Of a DNA stretch of 60,416 nt, positions 53,262 to 60,416 are shown one piece after another (positions within the stretch are counted from its first letter, which is position 1; each line of letters begins with the position of its first letter). The notes beneath the pieces were generated by a model. That model had not been told where the DNA came from. It ran no database searches and saw only the letters and a list, made by a program, of their open reading frames with translations. The stretch lies in NCBI GenBank assembly GCA_033722375.1, contig JAWVZB010000004.1, forward strand, positions 1-60,416, in the 5' to 3' direction. This stretch comes from JAWVZB01 sp033722375 (lineage in GTDB: Bacteria > Actinomycetota > Nitriliruptoria > Nitriliruptorales > Nitriliruptoraceae). Both the position numbers and the translations under genes were made by a program.

Positions 53262-54119
53262 CGGCAGGTTCAGGTGTCCCGCCGCCTTCTCGACGTCCTG
53301 CTGGTACTTGAGTAGGACGTTCATCGTGCCGCGCGCGACGTCCTCGTCGATCGTGTCGAAGCCGAGCTCCAAGAGGGTGCGAGCCCAGTCGAGCGTCTCG
53401 GAGATGCTCGGGGGTTTCTTGAGCTCGAGCTGGCGCAGGCTCCTGACGATCCGGACGAGCTGGTCGGCGAGCTGCTCGGGGGCGTCGGGAACGTGGGTCA
53501 GCACGATCTCCTTCTCACGCTCGACGTCGGGGTAGTCGAGGTAGAGGTAGAGGCACCGGCGCTTCAGGGCTTCGGACAGCTCGCGGGTGTTGTTCGACGT
53601 CAGCACCACGTAGGGGTGTCGCGTACCCCGCACCGTCCCGAGCTCGGGGATCGTGACCTGGAAGTCGGACAGGATCTCGAGCAGCAGCGCCTCGAACTCG
53701 AAGTCGACCTTGTCGACCTCGTCGATCAGCAGGACCGCGTCGCCGGTGTGTCGCAGAGCGCGGAGCAACGGCCGCTCCAGCAGGTACTCCTCACCGAAGA
53801 TGTCGTCGTGAACGGACTCCCAGCCTTCCTCGTCGGACACCTGGATCCGGAGGAGCTGCTTCTTGTAGTTCCACTCGTACAGCGCCTTGGCCTCGTCGAG
53901 GCCCTCGTAGCACTGGAGACGGACCAGGTCGGCGTTCCGCGCCGCGGCGACCGCCTTGGCGAGCTCGGTCTTGCCAACGCCGGCCGGACCCTCGACGAGG
54001 ATGGGCTTGCGGAGCCGTTCTGCCAGGTAGACGACGGTCTCGATCGCCTCGTCCGTCAGATAGCCGACGTCCTGGAGCCGCTTCTCGACGTCCGCGACGC
54101 CGGAGAACTCGGTAGCCAC
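53241..54119 (-). CDS. MoxR family AAA+ ATPase
   Basis: Chaperone-like ATPase of 292 aa with Walker A GPAGVGKT (44-51), Walker B LLIDEVDKVD, sensor 1 LTSNNTRELSEALKRRC and the usual lid domain. The GTG at 54119 has AGAGG seven bases upstream; the longer frame to 54290 has no support. It should energise the CoxE-like VWA protein at 50555, although an MFS gene lies between. Confidence 0.94.
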   Translation of the reverse strand: MATEFSGVADVEKRLQDVGYLTDEAIETVVYLAERLRKPILVEGPAGVGKTELAKAVAAARNADLVRLQCYEGLDEAKALYEWNYKKQLLRIQVSDEEGWESVHDDIFGEEYLLERPLLRALRHTGDAVLLIDEVDKVDFEFEALLLEILSDFQVTIPELGTVRGTRHPYVVLTSNNTRELSEALKRRCLYLYLDYPDVEREKEIVLTHVPDAPEQLADQLVRIVRSLRQLELKKPPSISETLDWARTLLELGFDTIDEDVARGTMNVLLKYQQDVEKAAGHLNLPSRPEMN

Positions 54120-54279
54120 GAGGGAACCTCTTTCACGAGCGTGGGACCGGGGAGACGCTCGGGACCGTACCCGACCCCGCCAGGTCGGAGCCCAGCACCG
54201 TCCGTTCGTCCATCTGACGCTGCGTAACCGGACCACCCCCTGCGCGTTGGTCTGGATGAGACCACAGGGAGACGACACC

Positions 54280-54366
54280 ATGGAGCTCATCGACCACCCC
54301 GCCGTGGACTACGCGATCGCCGGGATCCTCACCGACCTGCGGCTGCTCGGCTACGTCCTCGGCTGA
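54280..54366 (+). CDS. Microprotein, 28 aa
   Basis: A 28-residue frame, MELIDHPAVDYAIAG then ILTDLRLLGYVLG, likely an amphipathic helix. Every sense codon ends in G or C, a level matched only by coding DNA here, and GGGAG lies eight bases before the ATG. An upstream in-frame ATG at 54256 would add eight residues. It lies in the divergent gap next to moxR and ends two bases before the stop of the convergent DUF2207 gene. No family known. Confidence 0.5.
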   Translation: MELIDHPAVDYAIAGILTDLRLLGYVLG

Positions 54367-54367
54367 C

Positions 54368-56242
54368 TCACCACGACCCTCCGCCGCCGCCACCGAACCC
54401 ACCGCCGGAGAACCCCCCACCGCCGCTGAACCCGCCACTGCCGCTGCTGGCCGGCACGGTGGACAACGACTTGCCGACGTTCGACGAGAAGTCCGACAGG
54501 CCAGCGGAGAACCGTCCCGCATGGAACGGTCCCGGACCGACGTACCAGCCCGTCGTCGTCTCGGGCGTCACGCCGAGGTCGGCGAAGGCCCTGGCCCAGC
54601 GTTCCGTCTCGCCGAACACCACCGCGTAGGGCAGGTACGGCAGGAACAGGCTCTCGGCTTCGGCGAACTGCAGGCGCTCGTTCTCGGCGGTCGCGATGAA
54701 CTCCCGGAAGCCGAGCGTCTCGCGCAGCAACGCACTCCCCTTGGCGGTGCGGTGGGGCATCCACCGATGCCCGATCGTGAGCGTCAACGCTGCCACGACC
54801 AACGGCACGGCGGCGACAGCAACCCGGGTGAACAGGAACGCCGCCATCAGCAGCCCGACAGACAACATGATGGCGACCACACCGATCCCGAGCCAGCGGC
54901 TGCGCACCTTGTCGGGGCGCTTGGCGAACCAGCGCCGCAGCCGTGCGTCCTCGTACATCGCCCGCTCGATCTTGCCGTAGTCCTCGTGGAACTCACCCTT
55001 GAGGTCGGAGATCCGCACGCTGTCCGCGCCACCGAAGAGCTTGTCGAGCAGCAGCTCCTCGTAGTGCCACAGCTCCAGATCGGCGGTGTCCGCCGGCACG
55101 TCGTCACGCTCAGCAGGATCGGTCCGGACCAGCCGCCAGTCGGTCCTCGAGAACCACAGGATGTCCTCGTCGAACTCCTCGATCCGCAGGTAGCCGCGAA
55201 CGGCCAGGTCGACGATCGTGGCAGAGACGTCGACCGCATCGACACGCTCGTCGACGATCACACCGAGCTGGCCGGGGCGGAGCTGCTCGGGGGGACGGAA
55301 CCGAACCGGGACGACACGCGGCTCGAGCAACCCGCGTCTGCGGTCCTCGGCGTCGGCTTCGTCGACGCGCCCGTCGACGGTCACGGTGCCTCGGGCCACC
55401 CGGTCGCGCCCTTGCCGGTAGAGCAACATCCCCACCGCCCCGAACGCCAGCACCGTGGTGAGCAGGCCGAGCGGGATCGCCCAGACGGAGCCGGCGAACG
55501 CCCGCGCCGGGGTCCACTTCTCCTCGAGGATCGGAGGTGGCAGGTCGATCGCCTCGTCGCCGTAGACAACGGCGATCGTCATCCCTTCACCGGGCCGCAG
55601 ATCCCGTGCCGTGGCGACCAGCCGATCGTCCTCGAGCCTGGTGTCACACGTGTCCGTCGCCCCGTAGACACCGCGGAAGCAGCCGCCCTGCTCGACCGGG
55701 GGTCCGGTCACGACCGCGGAGGCCCGCTCGATCGGGGCGTCCCAGTCGTTGCCGGTCACGTCCCAGAAGAGCTCTGGGCCCGTCGCGAAGCGGTCGAACG
55801 CACCTCGGACGCGGTAGCGGATGGTGTAGGTGTGGCGACCCGTGATCGTGGTGTCCGGGTCGCCGATGCGGATGCGCAACCACTCCCCACCCGTGGGGCC
55901 GGGGCGGGTGATCTCGACATCGTCCGGCGCAGAGCGGGAACTGACCCGGATCTCGTCGATGTCGATGGCGCGGAGGTAGTCCTCGGGCGTGAGGTCGGGA
56001 TCAGGGAGTGCGTAGGGCGGGTCGGGAGGGAGTTCGTAGCGGACGGGGATGTCGCGGAAGATGCCGTGCCGAGTCAGGTTCCCGAAGTCCACCGCGATGA
56101 CCTCGCGGACGACGAAGGTGGCGTCCTCCTGGACCTCGATCCCCACGTCGAACGAGCGGATGGTCCAGCCCGACTGCGCGTGAGCGGGCGACACGAGCAG
56201 CGCGAGCCCCGCGGCGACGACCGCGACCAGCACCCGCTTCAT
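54368..56242 (-). CDS. DUF2207 membrane protein
   Basis: A 624-residue predicted membrane protein of the DUF2207 family, function unknown. A signal peptide (AGLALLVSPAHAQ) is followed by a beta-rich extracellular domain with two Cys near residues 187 and 198, a membrane helix around 255-278, a cytoplasmic middle, and paired helices about 450-490. A Gly/Ser-rich tail ends GGGGGGSW, which is typical of the family. It starts with ATG at 56242, overlapping the LemA stop (ATGA), so it is made with LemA. Confidence 0.9.
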   Translation of the reverse strand: MKRVLVAVVAAGLALLVSPAHAQSGWTIRSFDVGIEVQEDATFVVREVIAVDFGNLTRHGIFRDIPVRYELPPDPPYALPDPDLTPEDYLRAIDIDEIRVSSRSAPDDVEITRPGPTGGEWLRIRIGDPDTTITGRHTYTIRYRVRGAFDRFATGPELFWDVTGNDWDAPIERASAVVTGPPVEQGGCFRGVYGATDTCDTRLEDDRLVATARDLRPGEGMTIAVVYGDEAIDLPPPILEEKWTPARAFAGSVWAIPLGLLTTVLAFGAVGMLLYRQGRDRVARGTVTVDGRVDEADAEDRRRGLLEPRVVPVRFRPPEQLRPGQLGVIVDERVDAVDVSATIVDLAVRGYLRIEEFDEDILWFSRTDWRLVRTDPAERDDVPADTADLELWHYEELLLDKLFGGADSVRISDLKGEFHEDYGKIERAMYEDARLRRWFAKRPDKVRSRWLGIGVVAIMLSVGLLMAAFLFTRVAVAAVPLVVAALTLTIGHRWMPHRTAKGSALLRETLGFREFIATAENERLQFAEAESLFLPYLPYAVVFGETERWARAFADLGVTPETTTGWYVGPGPFHAGRFSAGLSDFSSNVGKSLSTVPASSGSGGFSGGGGFSGGGFGGGGGGSW

Positions 56243-56790
56243 CGCTCGAGATCCACCTGCGGGGCGACGCGTTCGTCCTCACCCGCCCGGAAGTAGGGGC
56301 GCCGTTCGAAGCCGAAGGGCCGCGCGACGAGCAGCGTCGGGAACTGCTCGATCCCCGTGTTGTGGTTCTCCACGACCGAGTTGTAGTAGCGGCGGGCGAA
56401 CGACAACTCCTCCTCGATCTCGGCGAGCTCGCGTTGGAGGGCGAGGAAGTTCTCACTCGCTCGCAGCTCGGGGTAGTCCTCCGCGAGCGCGAAGAGCCGC
56501 CCGAGGGCTGCGTCGAGGGCAGCATCCGCCTGTTCGGCGTCCTCCGGGTTGTCGGCCTGGACCAGCCGGGTCCGCGCCTCGGTGACGTCCTCGAGGGTCC
56601 GCCGCTCGTGTCCCGCGTAGCCCTTCACCGTCTCGACCAGGTTGGGGACCAGGTCGGCACGACGTTGGAGCTGCACGTCGATCCCAGCCCAGGCCTCCTC
56701 GACCCGGTTCCGACGGGCGACCAACCGGTTGTAGACCACGATCAGCCACGCGATCCCCGCGATCGCGATGCCTCCCAGGATCCAACCCAC
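56239..56790 (-). CDS. LemA family protein
   Basis: LemA proteins have one N-terminal membrane helix and a cytoplasmic coiled-coil domain. The 183-residue product has the helix IAIAGIAWLIVVYN, NRVEEAWAGIDVQLQRRADLVPNLVETVKGYAGHE, the core signature, and ENFLALQRELAEIEEELSFARRYYN with NTGIEQFPTLL. It is coupled to the DUF2207 gene, a known partnership. The GTG at 56790 is the start. Confidence 0.95.
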   Translation of the reverse strand: MGWILGGIAIAGIAWLIVVYNRLVARRNRVEEAWAGIDVQLQRRADLVPNLVETVKGYAGHERRTLEDVTEARTRLVQADNPEDAEQADAALDAALGRLFALAEDYPELRASENFLALQRELAEIEEELSFARRYYNSVVENHNTGIEQFPTLLVARPFGFERRPYFRAGEDERVAPQVDLER

Positions 56791-56820
56791 ACTGCCCCAA
56801 TAGCCGTCGTGAACGCCAGG

Positions 56821-57957
56821 CTAGTTGCCGCCATCCCCCGATCCCGCGAGCAACGCCAGGTCGTCGCGGTGGATGACTTCGCGGGCGTAGGCGGGCCCGA
56901 GCTGCTCGGCCGCCTGTTCGGTCGTGAGGCCCGCGATGCGTCGGAGGTCGCTCACGTCGTAGTTGACGAGGCCGCGTGCGATCGTGGCTCCGGTGCCGTC
57001 CACCACCTCGACCGCGTCGCCGGCTTCGAACGAACCGTCGACGGAGGTGACGCCGACGGCGAGCAGTGACGTGCCGCGCTCCAGGATCGCACGGGCGGCA
57101 CCGTCGTCGATCGCCACGGTGCCGTGGGGGTTCAGCGCGAACCCGATCCACAACCGGCGGGCTTCCAGACGACGTTGCTGCGCCTGGAACCACGTCCCGA
57201 CCTCACGCCCCGCCATGACTTCGGTCACGACATCGGGATGCCCGGCGTTGGCGACGACCGCGTGGGCCGCGGAAGCCACGGCGACGCGTGCAGATTCGAC
57301 CTTGGTTCGCATGCCTCCGCTGCCGACGAACGAGCCGGTGCCACCGATCCGGTCGAGATCGAGGTCGTCGATCCGCGCCACGTGGGCGACGAGCTCCGCG
57401 TCAGGGTGCTGGCGGGGATCCTTGTCGTACAGGCCGTCGACGTCGGACAGCAGCAGGAGCAGGTCCGCTTCGAGCATGGACGCGACCAGCGCAGCGAGGT
57501 GGTCGTTGTCGCCGTAGGCCAGCTCTTCGGTTGCGACCGCGTCGTTCTCGTTGATGACCGGCACGGTTCCGAGCTGGAGCAGGCGTCGCATGGTGGTGCG
57601 TGCGTTGAGGTAGCGGTGGCGCCGCACGAAGTCGTCCTGCGAGAGCAGGATCTGGGCCCCACTGGCCCCGTGGTCGTCGAGCCGGGCCTGGTACTCGTGG
57701 ATCAGGTCGCCCTGCCCGACCGCAGCGCACGCCTGGAGGGTCGGCAGGTCCGTGGGTCGCTGCTCGATGCCGAGCCGACCCATCCCCGCCGCCACCGCCC
57801 CGGACGACACGACGACCATCCTGGTGCCTGCGTCGCGGGCGGCGGCGATCTGCGCCGACAGGACCGCGATGCGCTCGCGGTCGAGCTGACCGTCCGCACG
57901 ACGGAGACTCGACGAGCCCACCTTGACGACCGCGAGAGCGGGGCGCTCGAACCTCAT
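56821..57957 (-). CDS. proB: Glutamate 5-kinase
   Basis: First step of proline synthesis: ATP-dependent phosphorylation of glutamate. The 378-residue protein has the amino acid kinase fold with VVKVGSSSLR, VVVSSGAVAAGMGRLG, NENDAVATEELAYGDNDHLAALVA and the GTGSFVGSGGMRTKVESAR loop, then a C-terminal PUA domain (ARRLWIGFAL onward). It starts with ATG at 57957, seven bases after obg. In many bacteria proA follows, but no proA is in the window; LemA and DUF2207 come next. Confidence 0.97.
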   Translation of the reverse strand: MRFERPALAVVKVGSSSLRRADGQLDRERIAVLSAQIAAARDAGTRMVVVSSGAVAAGMGRLGIEQRPTDLPTLQACAAVGQGDLIHEYQARLDDHGASGAQILLSQDDFVRRHRYLNARTTMRRLLQLGTVPVINENDAVATEELAYGDNDHLAALVASMLEADLLLLLSDVDGLYDKDPRQHPDAELVAHVARIDDLDLDRIGGTGSFVGSGGMRTKVESARVAVASAAHAVVANAGHPDVVTEVMAGREVGTWFQAQQRRLEARRLWIGFALNPHGTVAIDDGAARAILERGTSLLAVGVTSVDGSFEAGDAVEVVDGTGATIARGLVNYDVSDLRRIAGLTTEQAAEQLGPAYAREVIHRDDLALLAGSGDGGN

Positions 57958-57964
57958 CTCGGAC

Positions 57965-59356
57965 TCACCAGTCGTCCTCCTCGAGCTCGCCGGCGAGGAC
58001 CGCTGCGCGCTCCTCCTCGGGCAGGTCCGACAGGTCGGGTTCGAAGTCGAACACGACGTCGCCGATGACCACCTCGTCGCCGGCGCGAGCGCCTGCCTGG
58101 ACGAGCGCCTTCTCGACCCCGGCCCGGCGCAGCCGTCCCTGGAGGTAGCGCGTGGCTTCGAGGTTGTCGAGTGGGGTCATCTGTACCCACCGCTCGATGC
58201 GTTTGCCGGTCACTTGGAACGCGCCGGTCGGGTGCCGCGAGATCTCGAAGTCCGGTCCGGTCCGCTCGAGGCGGATCACGAGCTCGTCGGGCTCGGTCTC
58301 GAGCTCGGTGCGGACACCGACCTCGTCACGTTGCCGTCCGACGAGCTCGCCGAGCCGGTAGCGGAGCGCATCGAGGCCCTCCCCGGAGATGCCGCTCACC
58401 TCGAACACCTCGTAGCCGCGTGCCTCGAGCTCGGGCCGAGCCAGTTCCGCCATCGCCCGGCCGTCCGGGAGGTCGACCTTGTTGAGCGCGACGACCTGCG
58501 GTCGATCGAGCAGGCCGGGGTCATGGCGTTGGAGCTCGGCCGTGATGGTCTCGAGGTCGACCACGGGGTCGCGGTCTGGGTCGAACGGGGCGCAGTCCAC
58601 GACGTGCAACAGCGCGAGGCAGCGCTCGATGTGACGGAGGAACTGGTGGCCGAGACCCTTGCCTTCGCTGGCTCCCTCGATCAGCCCGGGGACGTCGGCG
58701 AGCACGACGTCGATGGGGAGTCCGTCCGGCCCCTCCCCCCCGCGCATGACCCCGAGGTGGGGAGTCAGCGTGGTGAACGGCCAGGCTTCGACCCGTGGCC
58801 GTGCGGCGGAGAGTCGAGCGACCAATGAGGACTTGCCCGCTGAAGGGAACCCGACGAGCCCCACGTCAGCGATGAGCTTGAGTTCGAGACGGAGACTCCG
58901 TTCCTCGACCTTCTCGCCGTACTCGGCGAAGCGCGGTAGCCGGCGGTGGCGGTTCGCGAAGGCCGCGTTGCCACGCCCGCCCCGCCCACCTTCCGCAGCG
59001 ACGAACCGTTGTCCGGGCTCAACGAGGTCGGCGTACACCTCCGCGGTGTCGCGGTCCCGCACGACGGTGCCGACCGGTACGCGGACCTCGAGGTCGTCGC
59101 CATCTGCGCCGGTCCGGTCGTTGCCCTCGCCGTGCTGGCCGGAGGGGGCACGCCGGTGCGGTGAGCGGTGAAGATCGAGCAGCGAGGTCGTCGAGGGATC
59201 AGCGAGGAGGACCACGTCCCCACCGTTGCCACCGTTCCCGCCATCCGGGCCCCCACGAGGAACGTGGGCCTCGCGGCGGAACGAGACGGCGCCGTTGCCA
59301 CCGTCACCGCCGGTGACGTGGACGGTGCATTCGTCGACGAACTCGACGGCCTCCAC
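57965..59356 (-). CDS. obg: GTPase Obg (CgtA)
   Basis: Ribosome-assembly and stress GTPase of 463 aa. It has the glycine-rich Obg fold (GGDGGNGAVSFRREAHVPRGGP, GGRGGRGNAAF), the G domain with G1 GFPSAGKSS (about 165), T in FTTLTPHLG, DVPGLIEGAS and NKVDLP, and a C-terminal OCT domain followed by an acidic tail ending EEDDW. The GTG at 59356 follows a hairpin that separates it from rpmA. The rplU-rpmA-obg-proB order is standard. Confidence 0.97.
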   Translation of the reverse strand: MEAVEFVDECTVHVTGGDGGNGAVSFRREAHVPRGGPDGGNGGNGGDVVLLADPSTTSLLDLHRSPHRRAPSGQHGEGNDRTGADGDDLEVRVPVGTVVRDRDTAEVYADLVEPGQRFVAAEGGRGGRGNAAFANRHRRLPRFAEYGEKVEERSLRLELKLIADVGLVGFPSAGKSSLVARLSAARPRVEAWPFTTLTPHLGVMRGGEGPDGLPIDVVLADVPGLIEGASEGKGLGHQFLRHIERCLALLHVVDCAPFDPDRDPVVDLETITAELQRHDPGLLDRPQVVALNKVDLPDGRAMAELARPELEARGYEVFEVSGISGEGLDALRYRLGELVGRQRDEVGVRTELETEPDELVIRLERTGPDFEISRHPTGAFQVTGKRIERWVQMTPLDNLEATRYLQGRLRRAGVEKALVQAGARAGDEVVIGDVVFDFEPDLSDLPEEERAAVLAGELEEDDW

Positions 59357-59388
59357 GTCGTCTCCTCAGTCGGCTGGCTCGCACGAGA

Positions 59389-59413
59389 AGAGGGCGGCAA
59401 GCTGCCGCCCTCT
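59389..59413 (-). terminator. Hairpin between rpmA and obg
   Basis: AGAGGGCGGCA and TGCCGCCCTCT form a perfect 11-base stem with a three-base loop. On the minus strand it begins 17 bases after the rpmA stop and is followed by TCTCG, without a T tract. It lies 32 bases before the obg start, so it is an attenuator or terminator that would lower obg-proB expression relative to the ribosomal genes. Confidence 0.65.
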
Positions 59414-59430
59414 GGTCGCTGCTGGGTGGA

Positions 59431-59688
59431 TCAGGCGTCCGCAGGATCGACGGTGGCGTAGGTGCGGCCACGGCTCTTGCGGAACCGCACGGCCCCATCG
59501 ATCAGTGCGTACAGGGTGTCGTCGCCACCACGCCCGACGTTGTCGCCGGGGTGGATCTTGGTGCCGCGCTGCCGGACGATGATGTTGCCGGCACGGACCA
59601 CCTCGCCGCCGTACTTCTTGACGCCGAGACGCTTCGCGTTGCTGTCGCGGCCGTTGTTGGAGGAGCCGCCGCCCTTCTTGTGTGCCAT
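59431..59688 (-). CDS. rpmA: 50S ribosomal protein L27
   Basis: An 85-residue L27 that reaches the peptidyl-transferase centre. The N-terminus MAHKKGGGSSNNGRDSNAKR is the standard short form without a cleavable extension, followed by LGVKKYGGE and the GTKIHPGDNVGRGGDDTLYAL core. The ATG at 59688 lies nine bases after the rplU stop. Obg follows after a hairpin. Confidence 0.98.
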   Translation of the reverse strand: MAHKKGGGSSNNGRDSNAKRLGVKKYGGEVVRAGNIIVRQRGTKIHPGDNVGRGGDDTLYALIDGAVRFRKSRGRTYATVDPADA

Positions 59689-59697
59689 TGGGAACTC

Positions 59698-60000
59698 CTA
59701 GAAGTCGCCGACCTTGATGGTCGTCTGGTGCTGCCGGTGACCGCGACGCTTGTGCTGGCGGCTCTTGTTCTTGTAGGTGAAGACGCGGATCTTCTCTCCA
59801 CGGCCGTGGCTGGTGATCGTGGCCGGGATCGACTGATCATCCAGGTCGTCGCCGACGGTCACGTCGCCGTCGTCGCCGACGAGCATGACCGGCCGAAGCT
59901 CGACCGTGGCGCCAACGTCGCCATCTAGCTTCTCGACCACGAGTTCCTGACCGGGCTCGACCCGGTACTGCTTGCCGCCGGTGGCGATGACCGCGTACAC
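59698..60000 (-). CDS. rplU: 50S ribosomal protein L21
   Basis: A 100-residue 23S rRNA-binding protein with YAVIATGGKQYRVEPGQ at the start and YKNKSRQHKRRGHRQHQT near the end, both diagnostic. The GTG at 60000 has AGGAG seven bases upstream, so the longer frame to 60030 is rejected. The 200-base gap to the rightward transporter gene contains the promoters; nothing else is visible there. Confidence 0.97.
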   Translation of the reverse strand: MYAVIATGGKQYRVEPGQELVVEKLDGDVGATVELRPVMLVGDDGDVTVGDDLDDQSIPATITSHGRGEKIRVFTYKNKSRQHKRRGHRQHQTTIKVGDF

Positions 60001-60202
60001 GTTCGGACTCCTGCCTGGCGCGTGGCTCACTGACGCTGGGTGTCCATCGAGGACGGAGAGGTGGACGTCGCACGACGCCGCTGCGCGAGGGTACGGCCGC
60101 CCCGGAGGGTGGTCAACCGAGCGGTCGACCGGACGGGCAGGATGCAGAGCGTCGCGCGCTGCTCACATCACGCATCCTCGACCCAGACCCGAGGAGGCAA
60201 CG

Positions 60203-60416
60203 GTGGCGGACCGCTCTGCATGGCGCTCGGACCATCCCGCGATCCGGTGGGGCGCCTACGCGTGGGCGTTCGTCGGCTTCGCGATCGCGTTCGTCCTGCT
60301 GTGGCGTGGACTCGGCTACATCCGGATCGTCGTCGCCCCGCTCAGCGTGGCGATCTTCCTGGCGGCGCTGCTGACGGGGCCGGCACGCTGGCTCGAGGAA
60401 CGGGGCGTCCCTCCCG
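60203..60416 (+). CDS. AI-2E family transporter (5' part; runs off the window)
   Basis: The first 71 codons of a membrane protein. A polar start (MADRSAWRSDHPAIRWG) leads to helix GAYAWAFVGFAIAFVLLW, then GLGYIRIVVAPLSVAIFLAALLTGPARWLEERG, which matches the N-terminal signature of the PF01594 AI-2E/PerM family. GAGGAGG lies five bases before the GTG at 60203. The rest lies beyond the window, and the substrate is unknown. Confidence 0.8.
   Translation, partial: MADRSAWRSDHPAIRWGAYAWAFVGFAIAFVLLWRGLGYIRIVVAPLSVAIFLAALLTGPARWLEERGVPP

Noticed and set aside
54256..54290. Longer moxR start to 54290
   Set aside because: The added sequence is not conserved, and GTG 54119 has a good ribosome binding site and correct N-terminus.
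59389..59413. Hairpin before obg as a riboswitch
   Set aside because: A simple perfect stem with a three-base loop and no aptamer-like conserved core; it fits a terminator or attenuator.

Overview
The window is a very GC-rich chromosomal segment of an actinobacterium. Three things support this: conserved actinobacterial gene orders (degV-comEA-comEC-holA-rpsT-lepA-hemW-hrcA-dnaJ-rsmE-phoH-ybeY-corC-cdd-era, and rplU-rpmA-obg-proB/nadD-LCP-rsfS-phosphatase), a BldD-type regulator with the c-di-GMP signature, and a DUF3618/holin-like pair. The archaeal-type prolyl-tRNA synthetase and the overall mix suggest a deep-branching group such as Nitriliruptoria/Euzebya relatives, but that placement is inference. 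GTG starts are common and many genes join through 4-base GTGA or ATGA overlaps.

Region by region. 0-3.5 kb: 5' part of proS, three little-known genes (one DUF1684) and a cation diffusion facilitator. 3.5-11.4 kb: a long leftward housekeeping run, hrcA-dnaJ-rsmE-bldD-phoH-ybeY-corC-cdd-era, with a degenerate CIRCE operator in front of hrcA. 11.4-18.6 kb: a small envelope pair, hemW, an MFS carrier, an amino-acid permease, lepA and rpsT. 18.6-31.7 kb: the giant NAD-glutamate dehydrogenase, then holA, comEC, comEA, degV, a hydrolase and leuS. The comEC frame runs 257 bases into holA.

31.7-38.1 kb is the most accessory part. It holds a divergent response regulator/GAF histidine kinase pair, a tRNA-Ala(GGC), about 430 bases with no gene, a ribbon-helix-helix/Doc toxin-antitoxin pair behind a perfect operator-like palindrome, a broken short-chain dehydrogenase, a GNAT acetyltransferase, a 38-residue peptide gene immediately before a protein-isoaspartate methyltransferase, and an exported protein with a small membrane partner. 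38.1-47 kb: a GAF histidine kinase divergent from lutABC (lactate oxidation), a small exported protein, an OmpR-type two-component system and acetoacetyl-CoA synthetase. 47-60.4 kb: phosphatase, rsfS, an LCP-like protein lacking the usual arginines, nadD, a CoxE-like VWA protein separated from its MoxR ATPase by an MFS gene, DUF2207-LemA, proB, obg, rpmA, rplU and the start of an AI-2E family transporter.

I found no CRISPR array, insertion sequence, prophage or recognisable defence island beyond the toxin-antitoxin pair. The strongest leads for new biology are the peptide/PCMT unit at 36.25-37.03 kb, two other microprotein genes with near-perfect GC3, the arginine-less LCP protein, the split MoxR/CoxE locus with a 36-base tandem duplication over the coxE stop codon, and the comEC/holA read-through.
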